Source: Sulfitobacter aestuariivivens
Lineage (GTDB): Bacteria; Pseudomonadota; Alphaproteobacteria; Rhodobacterales; Rhodobacteraceae
Direction of reading: 5' to 3'
Length of the DNA: 64,000 bases
NCBI RefSeq assembly: GCF_014763045.1
Contig: NZ_JACTAG010000001.1
Location: 620,001 to 684,000 of the forward strand
Both the position numbers and the translations under genes were made by a program. A model generated the notes under the pieces. That model did not search any database. It was not told where the DNA came from and was given only the letters and a program-made list of their open reading frames with translations. Below are positions 52,595-61,200 of this stretch, piece by piece; the stretch's first letter is position 1, and each line of letters starts with the position of its first letter.

Positions 52595-53200
52595 TTGAAG
52601 AACAATTATATTCTGATCGACTTTGAGAATATTCAACCAAAGAATCTGGAGCTCCTCCGTGGACATACTTTCAATTTGGTTGTGTTCGTCGGTGCCAACC
52701 AAAAGACTGTACCATTTGATTTCGCCGAGGCGCTGCAAGCTTTGGGAGAAAACGCTGGCTACCAGAAGATAACTGGGAATGGCTCAAATGCCTTGGACTT
52801 TCATATCGCGTTCTACTTGGGAGAACTCGCAGCCAAAGATGCCAATGCGTACTTTCACATCATTTCCCGCGACAAGGGCTTCGACCCGCTAGTTGCGCAT
52901 TTACGACAAAGAAAGATCGCCGCTCTCCGTCATGTTGACCTAACCGAGATCCCATTCGTCAAAATCTCGAACGCAAGCTCGCTGGATCAAAAAATCGAAG
53001 CGATTGTTGAAAGCTTGAGGTCCAGAGGAACCTCGCGTCCAAGAAAGGTCAAAACCCTCAGGGGAACAGTGAACGCACTTTTCAAGAAGTCTCTGGACCA
53101 AGATGATCTGGAAACTTTAGTTGATGAGTTGAAGACACGTGGTCACGTTGTTCTTTCCGACCAGTCCGTAAGTTATGGCCCTGAAATTGTCCGACGTTGA
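52595..53200 (+). CDS. NYN/PIN-like nuclease domain protein
   Basis: A 201-residue soluble protein. An N-terminal NYN/PIN-like RNase fold (about residues 1-135) shows the acidic metal-site residues D9/E11 in LIDFENIQP, N65/D68 in GNGSNALDFHIA and D93 in IISRDKGFDPL. A C-terminal winged-helix, LOTUS-like segment (about 150-200) may bind RNA. There is no ATG: the start is TTG 52595, nine bases after GGAG. Base composition is visibly more A+T-rich than neighbours, and the gene is flanked by ~91-bp direct repeats, both signs of acquisition. RNA cleavage, perhaps in defence or stress, is inferred. Confidence 0.82.
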   Translation: MKNNYILIDFENIQPKNLELLRGHTFNLVVFVGANQKTVPFDFAEALQALGENAGYQKITGNGSNALDFHIAFYLGELAAKDANAYFHIISRDKGFDPLVAHLRQRKIAALRHVDLTEIPFVKISNASSLDQKIEAIVESLRSRGTSRPRKVKTLRGTVNALFKKSLDQDDLETLVDELKTRGHVVLSDQSVSYGPEIVRR

Positions 53201-53238
53201 CCGATTTTTGTCTCAGAGTTGGCGGGTGACGGATGACC

Positions 53239-53329
53239 GCTTCGTCCCGCAAACCCGTCACTCATAGTTTCAAACACCCGATTTACTGCGCTGCATTGCC
53301 GCACGTCCGGTGTGAGCCCTTTGGGGACG
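53239..53329 (+). repeat. ~91-bp imperfect direct repeat, right copy
   Basis: Right partner of 52412-52502, starting 38 bp after the NYN stop codon. The best-conserved block is GCCGCACGTCCGGT. No gene is seen in this part of the 393-bp gap (53201-53593). Confidence 0.7.
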
Positions 53330-53375
53330 TTGAAGTTGAGTACCCCAGCACGGATTCAAGGCCCGCTTGCGGGCC

Positions 53376-53396
53376 GCCGTGCCGTCGCCTGTCCGC
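53376..53396 (+). repeat. 21-bp inverted repeat, left arm
   Basis: Perfect inverted partner of 53498-53518 (21 of 21), the arms separated by 101 bp. It begins GCCGTGCCGTCG. Transcribed, it could form a long hairpin; as DNA, it could be a recombination or mobile-element remnant end. Confidence 0.8.
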
Positions 53397-53497
53397 CCCA
53401 CCGGGCAGGCGGTTTGGTGGATCTTGGTGCTTCATAAAATGGTCACACCAAGGTCGATGGATAAAGTGCCGGGCAACTGCGGTTAGCTCGCCTTCCC

Positions 53498-53518
53498 GCG
53501 GACAGGCGACGGCACGGC
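53498..53518 (-). repeat. 21-bp inverted repeat, right arm
   Basis: Reverse complement of 53376-53396, perfect over 21 bp. A third, diverged copy in this same orientation is at 52346-52366, on the far side of the NYN gene. Confidence 0.8.
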
Positions 53519-53593
53519 TTCGCACCAACGTCTGCTGCGTCCCGCCCAGCGGACCGACGCCTAGGTTATCAAAAGCGTCTGTCTGGTGAATCG

Positions 53594-53893
53594 TCAGCGG
53601 ATGACAATTTCATCCGCGCGGACCATGCCCAGCACAGTGCGGGCGCGTTCGTCTAGCAGATCGAGATCGAGGTAATCGTCCGACAGACGTTTGGTCAGGT
53701 TTTCCATGCGCAACACATCAGCACGCACCTGGGCAAGCTGCACTCTGAGGTCCCGGCTTTCAGCGACGATTTCCGCGCGGCGGAAGAGGCCGAAGTCACC
53801 CTGAACGGCGGCGAATGTGAAATAGAGGCTCAGCGCGAACGCAATCGCGAAAAACAGCAAGGTGCCGAATGCAGGTCGTGCGGTGCGGGTCAT
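53594..53893 (-). CDS. ftsB: FtsB/DivIC-like septum formation initiator
   Basis: A 99-residue single-pass inner-membrane division protein. A short cytoplasmic N-terminus, one helix (FGTLLFFAIAFALSLYFTFAAV), then a periplasmic coiled coil (about residues 40-80) ending DLLDERARTVLGMVRADEIVI, the conserved DivIC/FtsB C-terminus. It acts with FtsL and FtsQ at the septum. Often found near eno and pdhA in alphaproteobacteria; here the repeat-rich insert separates it from pdhA. Confidence 0.9.
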   Translation of the reverse strand: MTRTARPAFGTLLFFAIAFALSLYFTFAAVQGDFGLFRRAEIVAESRDLRVQLAQVRADVLRMENLTKRLSDDYLDLDLLDERARTVLGMVRADEIVIR

Positions 53894-54046
53894 CTCTGGT
53901 CTGCCTCAGATCGCCTCTTGGTGGGCGTGCAAAGACTATGTCACACCTGATTCGCCTTGTGAATCCCTTTTATTGCCGCAGCTTACGACTTTCTTCCAAA
54001 GGTGCTGTAATCATCGGGTTGCGGCCGTGCGGGCACTTCCCCGTGC

Positions 54047-55657
54047 TTATGGGGTCAGGTAGCGGTCCGCGAGGCCACCGTCGATCCAATCTTTTAAGGC
54101 CCGGGCCTGTAGTGCGGCGCTTTGTGCGTCCCACGCGGCGGTGACGGCATCGCCGCGCGCGCTGAACCTGCCTTCGATTTCCTGTTTCAGCGCAGTGGCC
54201 CCGATATCGCCGGCGGCTTCTGCCAGTAAGGCAAAGTAATAGGCCTGCGCATAGGATCGCGTCGCACCCGAACCGGTGAAATGCGCAAGCGCCAGCGCCC
54301 GCAGGCGGCGCGGATCGTCGCTGTCACCAACGGCGTCCAGTACATTTGTCGGTGCGCCTAGATCTGCAAGGGTGTCGGCTTGCGCCGAGAGCACCTCGGG
54401 CGTTGAAATCTGGTTCTCGAGCTGGTCCATCAGCGATACGGCCTTACGAATGCCCCCGGCTGCAGCCGCAAGTGCATAGGGGTAGGCGGCCGCAGGGTCG
54501 CGATCTTGCAGGGCGGCGGCGATGAGCGCTGAGGCTTCGGCACCGGCGCCCGGATCATCCACCAAGCGTTCGAGCAAATCTGGCACTAGTGCAGGGGTCT
54601 GCGGCACACCGTTGCCGTCCAGCAGGGCACGCCCGAGCACAAGCAGGCGATCTGCATCCAGCGCGGATGGATCGGTCAGTGCGCTCAGCTCATCATTGGC
54701 GAGGATGCGTGTGCGCGACAGCGGCGTCGCGCGCGCCTCCAGCGCCAGGGCGGCGATCAGGGCCTGCGGTTCGGTGTTGTAGGTCTCGGGCTCCACCACG
54801 ATGCCGGTCTCGGGCAGGTTCGCCTCTATTGTGATCTCGCCAGGATCTGTGACAAAGGCCTCGACCCGCGCCATCAGTTCGGTCACGAAGTTTCGTTCGA
54901 CGGCGCTGACCTGTCGCTGACCGTTGTTGCTGAGAAATTGCGTCACGGCTTCGGTGCCGATATCGCGGATGGTTGCAGGGTCACGGAACGTGGGGGGCAG
55001 GATGGCGCTGACTTTTTGCCATCCGCCCTGATCCTTGAGGCTGACCACCGCGCGCATCACCCGAAACGCCGGTTCCCCCGGCCCGAACTGACCCAGACGC
55101 GGCAGGATCATGCCGCTGGCGGACGCATCGAGGGTCGCAAAGTCATTGACCGCCAGTGTCACATCTGCCGACGTCTCACCGGTCGTATAGATGTATGCCG
55201 CACGGATCTTGAACTGATCCAGATCGATTTCCCGGATACCAGCCGCCCGCAGGCCCATCGCGACATCGCGCGGCAGGCAGGCTGCGGTCGCCTTGGCGCC
55301 GATCAGGTTCACGTTGAGTTCCGAGGCCACTTCGAAAGGTTTGGCGACATCGGTGTTGATGACCGCGCGGTCGACGGTGACGACGCATTGGCGGGCCTGG
55401 TCGTAGGCCAGCAACGGACGTGCCGTGACACCGGAAATCGACACGGATCCCCGCATCAGGTCGGTGGCCAGATATTCGTATTCCACTTCCATTTGCGTAC
55501 GCAGGGCAGCGATTGCGCCGTTGGCCAGAAAGGTTCCGATACGGTTGGGTGACAGGAACTCCATGATCCCCGGTTGCGGGTCGGGTTCAGCGGCGAGCGG
55601 GCTGGCGATCAAGGTCGAGAGGGCGGCGATACGGGCAATTCTGGCAATGCGGGTCAT
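54047..55657 (-). CDS. Unidentified exported 536-aa protein
   Basis: Periplasmic protein of unknown function. A signal peptide (IARIARIAALSTLIASPLAA) is followed by a beta-rich N-terminal half (about residues 30-300, DUF945-like in appearance but not recognised). The helical, Ala-rich C-terminal half (about 310-530) looks like Sel1/TPR-type repeats, with ALALAHFTGSGATRSYAQAYYFALLA as part of one. AAAGGA precedes ATG 55657. It stands alone between ftsB and pgk on the same strand. Probably an envelope protein-interaction factor; this is inference. Confidence 0.8.
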   Translation of the reverse strand: MTRIARIARIAALSTLIASPLAAEPDPQPGIMEFLSPNRIGTFLANGAIAALRTQMEVEYEYLATDLMRGSVSISGVTARPLLAYDQARQCVVTVDRAVINTDVAKPFEVASELNVNLIGAKATAACLPRDVAMGLRAAGIREIDLDQFKIRAAYIYTTGETSADVTLAVNDFATLDASASGMILPRLGQFGPGEPAFRVMRAVVSLKDQGGWQKVSAILPPTFRDPATIRDIGTEAVTQFLSNNGQRQVSAVERNFVTELMARVEAFVTDPGEITIEANLPETGIVVEPETYNTEPQALIAALALEARATPLSRTRILANDELSALTDPSALDADRLLVLGRALLDGNGVPQTPALVPDLLERLVDDPGAGAEASALIAAALQDRDPAAAYPYALAAAAGGIRKAVSLMDQLENQISTPEVLSAQADTLADLGAPTNVLDAVGDSDDPRRLRALALAHFTGSGATRSYAQAYYFALLAEAAGDIGATALKQEIEGRFSARGDAVTAAWDAQSAALQARALKDWIDGGLADRYLTP

Positions 55658-55738
55658 CAAATGTCCTTTCTGGTTTACACAAGGTTGGGACGATGGCGGG
55701 CGTTTGACAAGGTCGGGAAATCCGGACTTCTACGTGCC

Positions 55739-56935
55739 TCAGCGCCCCTCGAGCGCGGCAACACCCGGCAGTGTCTTGCCTTCCATCCACTCAAGAAACG
55801 CCCCTCCGGCGGTGGAGATATAGGTGAAATCGTCAGCCGCACCCGCCTGATTGAGCGCCGCAACCGTATCGCCGCCACCGGCAACCGAGATCAGCGTGCC
55901 GTCGCGTGTTTGTCTGGCTGCAGCACGGGCCGCGGCCACTGTGGCGGTGTCGAAGGGGGCAATTTCGAACGCGCCCAGCGGGCCGTTCCAGATCAGTGTT
56001 TTCAGCCCCTCGATGGCCAGTCGGATGTGGGCGATACTGTCGGGGCCTGCGTCGAGGACCATCTGATCGTCATCAAGTCTTGTTTGGGGGCCCAGTTGGC
56101 AGACCTTGTGCGCGGCACCCGCCGCAAATTCGCGCGCCACCAGCCCATCAGAGGGCAACAGGATCCGGCATCCGGCCTCGCGTGCCTGGGCCATGATATC
56201 CCTGGCGGTGTCGAAAAAGTCGGGTTCCTGCAGTGATTTGCCGAGATTGGCCCCGAGGGCTGCAAGAAACGTATTGGCCATGCCGCCACCGATAATCAGC
56301 ACATCAAGCCGTTTGACGAGGTTTTCCAGCAATTCGATCTTGGTCGACACCTTGGCCCCGCCCACAACGGCACCGACCGGGCGTTGCGGAGACGACAGGG
56401 CCTTTTCCAAAGCCTGCAATTCGGCCTGCATCAGGCGGCCTGCACTTGCGGGTAACATTCGGGCAAGCGCCTCTGTCGAGGCGTGGGCGCGGTGTGCTGC
56501 CGAAAAAGCGTCGTTGCAGTAGATATCGCCAAGGGCGGAAAGGCGGCGGGCAAATGCGGGGTCGTTGGCCTCTTCGCCGGGATAAAAGCGGATATTCTCG
56601 AGCAGGATCACATCGGCGGAGAGCGCTTCGGCGGTCAGATTTTCAGCGCCTTCCAGCGTTTCGACCAGCACAACATCAAGGCCCAGTGCCGACTGCAGGG
56701 CCGGTTGAACCTGCGCGAGGCTCATGTCGAGGTTCACCTTGCCTTTGGGACGCCCGAAGTGGGCAATAAGGATGGGTTTGCCACCGCGCGCGACAATGTC
56801 CCGGACGGTGGGCACGATCCGTTCGATCCGCGTGGCGTCCGTCACACGCCCGTCCTCGACCGGCACGTTGATGTCCACCCGAACCAACACCCGCTTGCCG
56901 CGCAGTTCCATCTGATCCAGCGTCTTCCAGCCCAT
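55739..56935 (-). CDS. pgk: Phosphoglycerate kinase
   Basis: Glycolytic/gluconeogenic ATP-forming kinase, 398 residues. Substrate and nucleotide motifs are [17 protein letters not shown] near residue 11, [10 protein letters not shown] near 58, [16 protein letters not shown] near 189 and [15 protein letters not shown] near 360. ATG 56935 follows AGAAGGGG. Monocistronic by appearance; the divergent cyclophilin genes begin 131 bp away. Confidence 0.96.
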   Translation of the reverse strand: MGWKTLDQMELRGKRVLVRVDINVPVEDGRVTDATRIERIVPTVRDIVARGGKPILIAHFGRPKGKVNLDMSLAQVQPALQSALGLDVVLVETLEGAENLTAEALSADVILLENIRFYPGEEANDPAFARRLSALGDIYCNDAFSAAHRAHASTEALARMLPASAGRLMQAELQALEKALSSPQRPVGAVVGGAKVSTKIELLENLVKRLDVLIIGGGMANTFLAALGANLGKSLQEPDFFDTARDIMAQAREAGCRILLPSDGLVAREFAAGAAHKVCQLGPQTRLDDDQMVLDAGPDSIAHIRLAIEGLKTLIWNGPLGAFEIAPFDTATVAAARAAARQTRDGTLISVAGGGDTVAALNQAGAADDFTYISTAGGAFLEWMEGKTLPGVAALEGR

Positions 56936-57066
56936 GGTCCGCCCCTTCTGCCCCGTCATCGCTGGGCCGTGTTTTGCCGTTCTTAGCGGTGGCGTCAATG
57001 CACCTGCTTGGCAATTCGTGCCACACCGCCTAGTTAGCTGAGCAACGTAATACGCAGGAGCATACC

Positions 57067-57573
57067 ATGGCCGATATCAAAGATCCCGAAAACACCATCC
57101 TGATGGAACTGCCCGCCGGCACGGTTACCATCGAACTGCTGCCCGACGTGGCACCGGCACATTGTGCACGCATGAAAGAACTGGCGCGCGCTGGCAAATA
57201 TGACAACGTGGCCTTTCACCGTGTCATCGACGGTTTCATGGCCCAGACCGGCGACGTGCAGCACGGCAACATGGAAGACGGCTTTAACCTGCAGCGTGCG
57301 GGCACGGGCGCATCGGACATGCCGGATGTACCAGCTGAATTTTCGAAGGTGCCGCATGCCCGTGGGTCGCTTGGTGCAGCGCGCTCGGCCAATCCGAATT
57401 CTGCCAACAGCCAGTTCTTCATCAACTTCAAGGATAATGATTTTCTGAATGGCCAGTACACTGTTTACGGTCAGGTTGTCGAAGGGATGGAGCATGTGGA
57501 TGCGATCACCCGTGGCGAGCCGCCCGCGCAGCCCGATCGGATGATCAGCGTCAAGGTTGCCGCTGATGCGTAA
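57067..57573 (+). CDS. Peptidyl-prolyl isomerase, cyclophilin type (cytoplasmic)
   Basis: A 168-residue cyclophilin that speeds proline cis-trans isomerisation. The core [20 protein letters not shown] and [20 protein letters not shown] carry the catalytic Arg, Phe and Gln residues. No signal peptide, so cytoplasmic. GGAG precedes the ATG. The 3' end overlaps the next cyclophilin gene by 8 bp: a cytosolic/exported pair. Confidence 0.94.
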   Translation: MADIKDPENTILMELPAGTVTIELLPDVAPAHCARMKELARAGKYDNVAFHRVIDGFMAQTGDVQHGNMEDGFNLQRAGTGASDMPDVPAEFSKVPHARGSLGAARSANPNSANSQFFINFKDNDFLNGQYTVYGQVVEGMEHVDAITRGEPPAQPDRMISVKVAADA

Positions 57574-58120
57574 TCTGGTTCTTTGCGCCGCAGTCGCGGG
57601 GTGCGCCGCGACAGGCGCCTTGGCGACCGGTCTGGAGATTGAGATTGCGGGTGAAGCGAACGGCACCGTCAAGATCGATCTTTTGGAAGATATCGCGCCG
57701 CAGCACGTGGCCCGGATCACCGACCTCGCAGCTGCTGGCGCCTATGACGGCGTGGTCTTTCACCGCGTGATTGACGGTTTCATGGCGCAGACGGGCGACG
57801 TGAAATTCGGCAAGGTCGGTGGTGATCTGAGCCAGGCCGGCTTTGGTGACAGCGGCCAGCCCGACCTGCCGGCTGAATTCTCGGACATCGCCTATGAGAA
57901 GGGCATCGTTGGCATGGGCCGCAAGCAGAGCATCAATTCTGCCAACAGCCAGTTCTTTATCATGTTCGACGATGCGCCCTTTCTGAATGGTCAATACACG
58001 GTTGTTGGCAGGGTCACCGATGGACAGGACGTGGTTGACGCCATCAAGCGCGGCACAGGTGGCAACGGTGCCATCGTGGGCGCGCCGGATGTGATGACCA
58101 AGGTCACAGTGACCGACTGA
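57566..58120 (+). CDS. Peptidyl-prolyl isomerase, cyclophilin type (exported)
   Basis: A 184-residue paralogue of the preceding gene with a signal peptide ([20 protein letters not shown]) for the periplasm. The catalytic core [20 protein letters not shown] and [20 protein letters not shown] is intact. Its ATG lies 8 bp inside the upstream gene, so translation is coupled. The pair looks like a tandem duplication followed by retargeting. Confidence 0.93.
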   Translation: MRNLVLCAAVAGCAATGALATGLEIEIAGEANGTVKIDLLEDIAPQHVARITDLAAAGAYDGVVFHRVIDGFMAQTGDVKFGKVGGDLSQAGFGDSGQPDLPAEFSDIAYEKGIVGMGRKQSINSANSQFFIMFDDAPFLNGQYTVVGRVTDGQDVVDAIKRGTGGNGAIVGAPDVMTKVTVTD

Positions 58121-58182
58121 CGTACGTTCAAGATTGCGTGGGGCGGCTGGACCGTGCCGCCCTTCGCAGGCCAATATGGGGC

Positions 58183-59151
58183 ATGACCCGTTTTGTCCTT
58201 ATGCTTTCTGCACTGCTGCTTTGGGCGGTCGCCGCTTTAGCTGATCCCAATTTGTGGCGGCACGAATGGCCGCAGACTGATTTCTCCAAGACGACGGTAC
58301 CCGACTGGACCGAGATCATGTCGGGCGGCCCACCCAAGGACGGCATCCCCGCAATCGATAAGCCGGCGTTTCGAAGCGCCAGTGATGAGCGGCGGATCGG
58401 TGCACGTGAGCCGGTGATCGCGGTCGAGATCGACGGCGCAGCGCCGCGCGCCTATCCAATCCGCTATCTGACATGGCATGAAATCGTCAATGACACCGTC
58501 GCGGGCGTGCCCATCGCCGTCACGTTCTGCCCACTGTGTAATTCGGCCATCACCTTTGACCGCCGGGTGCGGGGCAGGGTGCTCAGCTTTGGGGTCAGCG
58601 GCAAGTTGCGCAACTCGGACATGATCATGTACGACCGCGAAACCCAAAGCTGGTGGCAGCAAGCGATTGGTCAGGGCATCGTGGGGCAGATGAATGGTGT
58701 CGAGCTGGACCAGTTGCCAACGTGGATGGAGAGCTGGGACGAATTCATCGCGCGCAATCCCGACGGTCTGGTGATGGAGGAACCGGCGTACAACCGCGAT
58801 TACGGGCGCAATCCCTACCGGGGGTACGACACATTGGCCAAACCGTTTCTCTATAACGGCGAAAACCCACCCTACGGCATCGATCCGCTGGCGCGTGTCA
58901 TACGGGTCGGCGACAACGCCTGGCCGTTGACACGCCTGTCCGCGGCAGAAGTGGTGACAGAGGCAGGCGTCACGATCAGTTGGCGCCCCGGCCAGGCCTC
59001 AGCGCTTGACAGCGGACAGATTGGCAAAGGGCGCGATGTCGGCAGTATCCGCGTGAAAGATACGCAGGGGCGTGATGTGCCTCATGATGTGATGTTTGCT
59101 TTTGCTTTTCATGCGTTTTGGCCGGAAGGCACCTGGATGTTGGGCCGCTGA
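58183..59151 (+). CDS. DUF3179 domain-containing exported protein
   Basis: A 322-residue protein with a signal peptide (FVLMLSALLLWAVAALA) and a DUF3179 domain. Its hallmark is AVTFCPLCNSAITFDRR near residues 112-128, a CxxC pair that could bind metal or act in redox. Further conserved pieces are SGKLRNSDMIMYDRETQSWW and the C-terminal VMFAFAFHAFWPEG. Start taken at ATG 58183. Function of the family unknown. Monocistronic, downstream of the cyclophilins. Confidence 0.85.
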   Translation: MTRFVLMLSALLLWAVAALADPNLWRHEWPQTDFSKTTVPDWTEIMSGGPPKDGIPAIDKPAFRSASDERRIGAREPVIAVEIDGAAPRAYPIRYLTWHEIVNDTVAGVPIAVTFCPLCNSAITFDRRVRGRVLSFGVSGKLRNSDMIMYDRETQSWWQQAIGQGIVGQMNGVELDQLPTWMESWDEFIARNPDGLVMEEPAYNRDYGRNPYRGYDTLAKPFLYNGENPPYGIDPLARVIRVGDNAWPLTRLSAAEVVTEAGVTISWRPGQASALDSGQIGKGRDVGSIRVKDTQGRDVPHDVMFAFAFHAFWPEGTWMLGR

Positions 59152-59205
59152 CACGCGGTGGTGTCACCATGGGGCGCTTGGATGGTGACGGATCGCGGAT
59201 CGGAG

Positions 59206-60666
59206 TTATTTCCTGAGAAACAGCATGCCAATGATCGCTGTGAGCGCGCTGAGCCCTGCTGCCACGTAGACCACGCCGGCAAAGGCCGCATTCATCGCCT
59301 CGGAATGGCCCGGCGCGTCTGATGGGATACCAAAGCTCGCAATGCCACCGTTGCTTGTGTAGAGCAGGCTCACCAGCCCCCCGGTGGCCGCGACCGAGAT
59401 CAGGCCCGCCATGCGGCTGATGGCGTTGTTCACACCTGACGCGATGCCGGACTGGGCCTCGCTCACCGCGCCCATCACGACCGTTGACAGGGGGGCGACG
59501 ACCAAGGCCATGCCGATACCGACCACGCACATGGCAGGCACAATGTGCCGCCACAGATCCTGCGCGGGCGCCAGCCATCCCATCGCAAAATATCCCAGCC
59601 CGGTCAGAAGGCTCCCGACAATGAGCAGTGGGGCAGGTCCGATCTTGTCAGCCAAGCGCCCGGCGCGCGAAGACAACAGCGCAATGAAGATGGACATCGG
59701 GGCAAAGGGGGCGGAGGCTTCGATCTCGGAATAGCCCCAGCCGGCGATGAAGGTCATGGGCATAAAGAAAAATACCATCCCCAATGCTGCGTAGAGCGTG
59801 AAGGACATCGCATTAGCGGCTGAAAACGCGGGGCTTTCGAATAGCGTCAGGGGCATCATTGGATGTGAACTGCGCGCCTGTGCCCAGAGAAAAAGCGCGA
59901 GGGTCGCGACGCCAAGCGCAATCCATACCGTGCAGTTGCCGTCCTCGTGGCCAAGCTGGGTCAGCCCCCACGCCATGGCAAGCAGCCCCGCCGTGGCGAG
60001 TGTTGCCCCGGGCAGATCGATCCGTGCTGCACCACCCGCGGTGTCCCGGCCTACTTTCGCCCAGAGCATCCAAAGCGCGAGCGCCCCAAGCGGCAGGTTG
60101 ATCGCAAAGATGATGCGCCAGGTGTTTTCCGTGCCGAAAGTAAGCAGCAGCCCCCCGAGTATCGGCCCCAGTGCCGTGGTAAGCGCCGAAGCTGCCGCCC
60201 AGATGCCGATGGCGCGCCCGCGCTCCTCGGCCGGGTAGGCACGCGCGATGATTGCCAGCGATCCTGGCACCATGACCGCAGCCCCGATCCCCTGAATGGT
60301 GCGCGCAAGGATCATGACTGCGGGCGTCGGGGCCAACGCGCATGCGCATGAGGCGACGACAAAAAGCGCGATACCCGCGCCAAAGGCCCGTGCCAACCCG
60401 ATCCGGTCACCCAGCGCGCCCCCGACCAGAATGAGGGCTGCGAGGGTCAGCATATAGGCATTGTGAAACCACTGTCCCTGCACCAGCGACGCATCCAGCG
60501 ACAGCCGCATGGCGGGCAGGGCGATCGACACAACAAAGCTGTCGATAAATCCCAGCGCCGACGCGAGGATTGCCGCCATCAATACATAAGGACGCGCCGC
60601 GGGTGCACAGAAGCTTTCACGAAAAACAGGCGCCGCAGCACCCTGCGACGCCCGTTCATCTGTCAT
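59206..60666 (-). CDS. MFS transporter, DHA2 (14-helix) type
   Basis: A 486-residue inner-membrane drug:proton antiporter-like protein with about fourteen helices. Motif A-like GALGDRIGLARAFGAG follows helix 2, motif B-like ARTIQGIGAAVMVPGSLAII helix 4, and a motif C-like GIWAAASALTTALGPILGG helix 5. No regulator sits beside it. It lies 12 bp before bactofilin on the same strand but is read after it; co-transcription is possible. Substrate unknown. Confidence 0.92.
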   Translation of the reverse strand: MTDERASQGAAAPVFRESFCAPAARPYVLMAAILASALGFIDSFVVSIALPAMRLSLDASLVQGQWFHNAYMLTLAALILVGGALGDRIGLARAFGAGIALFVVASCACALAPTPAVMILARTIQGIGAAVMVPGSLAIIARAYPAEERGRAIGIWAAASALTTALGPILGGLLLTFGTENTWRIIFAINLPLGALALWMLWAKVGRDTAGGAARIDLPGATLATAGLLAMAWGLTQLGHEDGNCTVWIALGVATLALFLWAQARSSHPMMPLTLFESPAFSAANAMSFTLYAALGMVFFFMPMTFIAGWGYSEIEASAPFAPMSIFIALLSSRAGRLADKIGPAPLLIVGSLLTGLGYFAMGWLAPAQDLWRHIVPAMCVVGIGMALVVAPLSTVVMGAVSEAQSGIASGVNNAISRMAGLISVAATGGLVSLLYTSNGGIASFGIPSDAPGHSEAMNAAFAGVVYVAAGLSALTAIIGMLFLRK

Positions 60667-60678
60667 CGGTCCGGCGTC

Positions 60679-61200
60679 TTAGGACGCTGGGTTCGGCTTT
60701 TGCACCGGTGCTGACTTCGCACCGGGGTTCAGCGGGTCGTCCTGACGCTGAACGGAGCCTTCGAAATGCGCGCCGCTTTCGATCGCGATGGTTTTATGGA
60801 TGATGTCGCCCTCGACCCGCGCGGTCGATGTCAGGCGCACCTTGAGGCCGCGCACGCGGCCCACGATACGGCCATTGATGACCACGTCATCGGCAGTGAC
60901 TTCGCCCTTGATGGTGGCGCTCTCGCCGATGGTGAGGAGATGCGCCCGGATGTCACCTTCGACGGTGCCTTCGACATTGATGTCGCCGGTCGTCTTCATG
61001 TTGCCTGTGACATGCAGGTCGGGAGACAGCAGCGAGGCAGGCGGTTTCGCCTTGGGCGCGCTGGCCTTGAATTCATTCTGCGCCGGTGCCGCAGGTGCGG
61101 ACGATGAGGGCGTGGAAGAAGACGCCGCGGGTGTTGCGGGCCGGGAAGTGCCGTCTTCGGAAGACGACGAAGGATCGTTGATTTTGCTTTTAGAAAACAT
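60679..61200 (-). CDS. Bactofilin (polymer-forming cytoskeletal protein)
   Basis: A 173-residue bactofilin. A disordered Ser/Pro/Ala-rich N-terminus (residues 1 to about 55) precedes a right-handed beta-helix core with regularly spaced glycines (DINVEGTVEGDIRAHLLTIG, ADDVVINGRIVGRVRG). Bactofilins polymerise at the membrane and recruit peptidoglycan enzymes. The gene overlaps the M23 peptidase gene by 11 bp, a partnership known from Helicobacter and Caulobacter relatives. Confidence 0.93.
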   Translation of the reverse strand: MFSKSKINDPSSSSEDGTSRPATPAASSSTPSSSAPAAPAQNEFKASAPKAKPPASLLSPDLHVTGNMKTTGDINVEGTVEGDIRAHLLTIGESATIKGEVTADDVVINGRIVGRVRGLKVRLTSTARVEGDIIHKTIAIESGAHFEGSVQRQDDPLNPGAKSAPVQKPNPAS

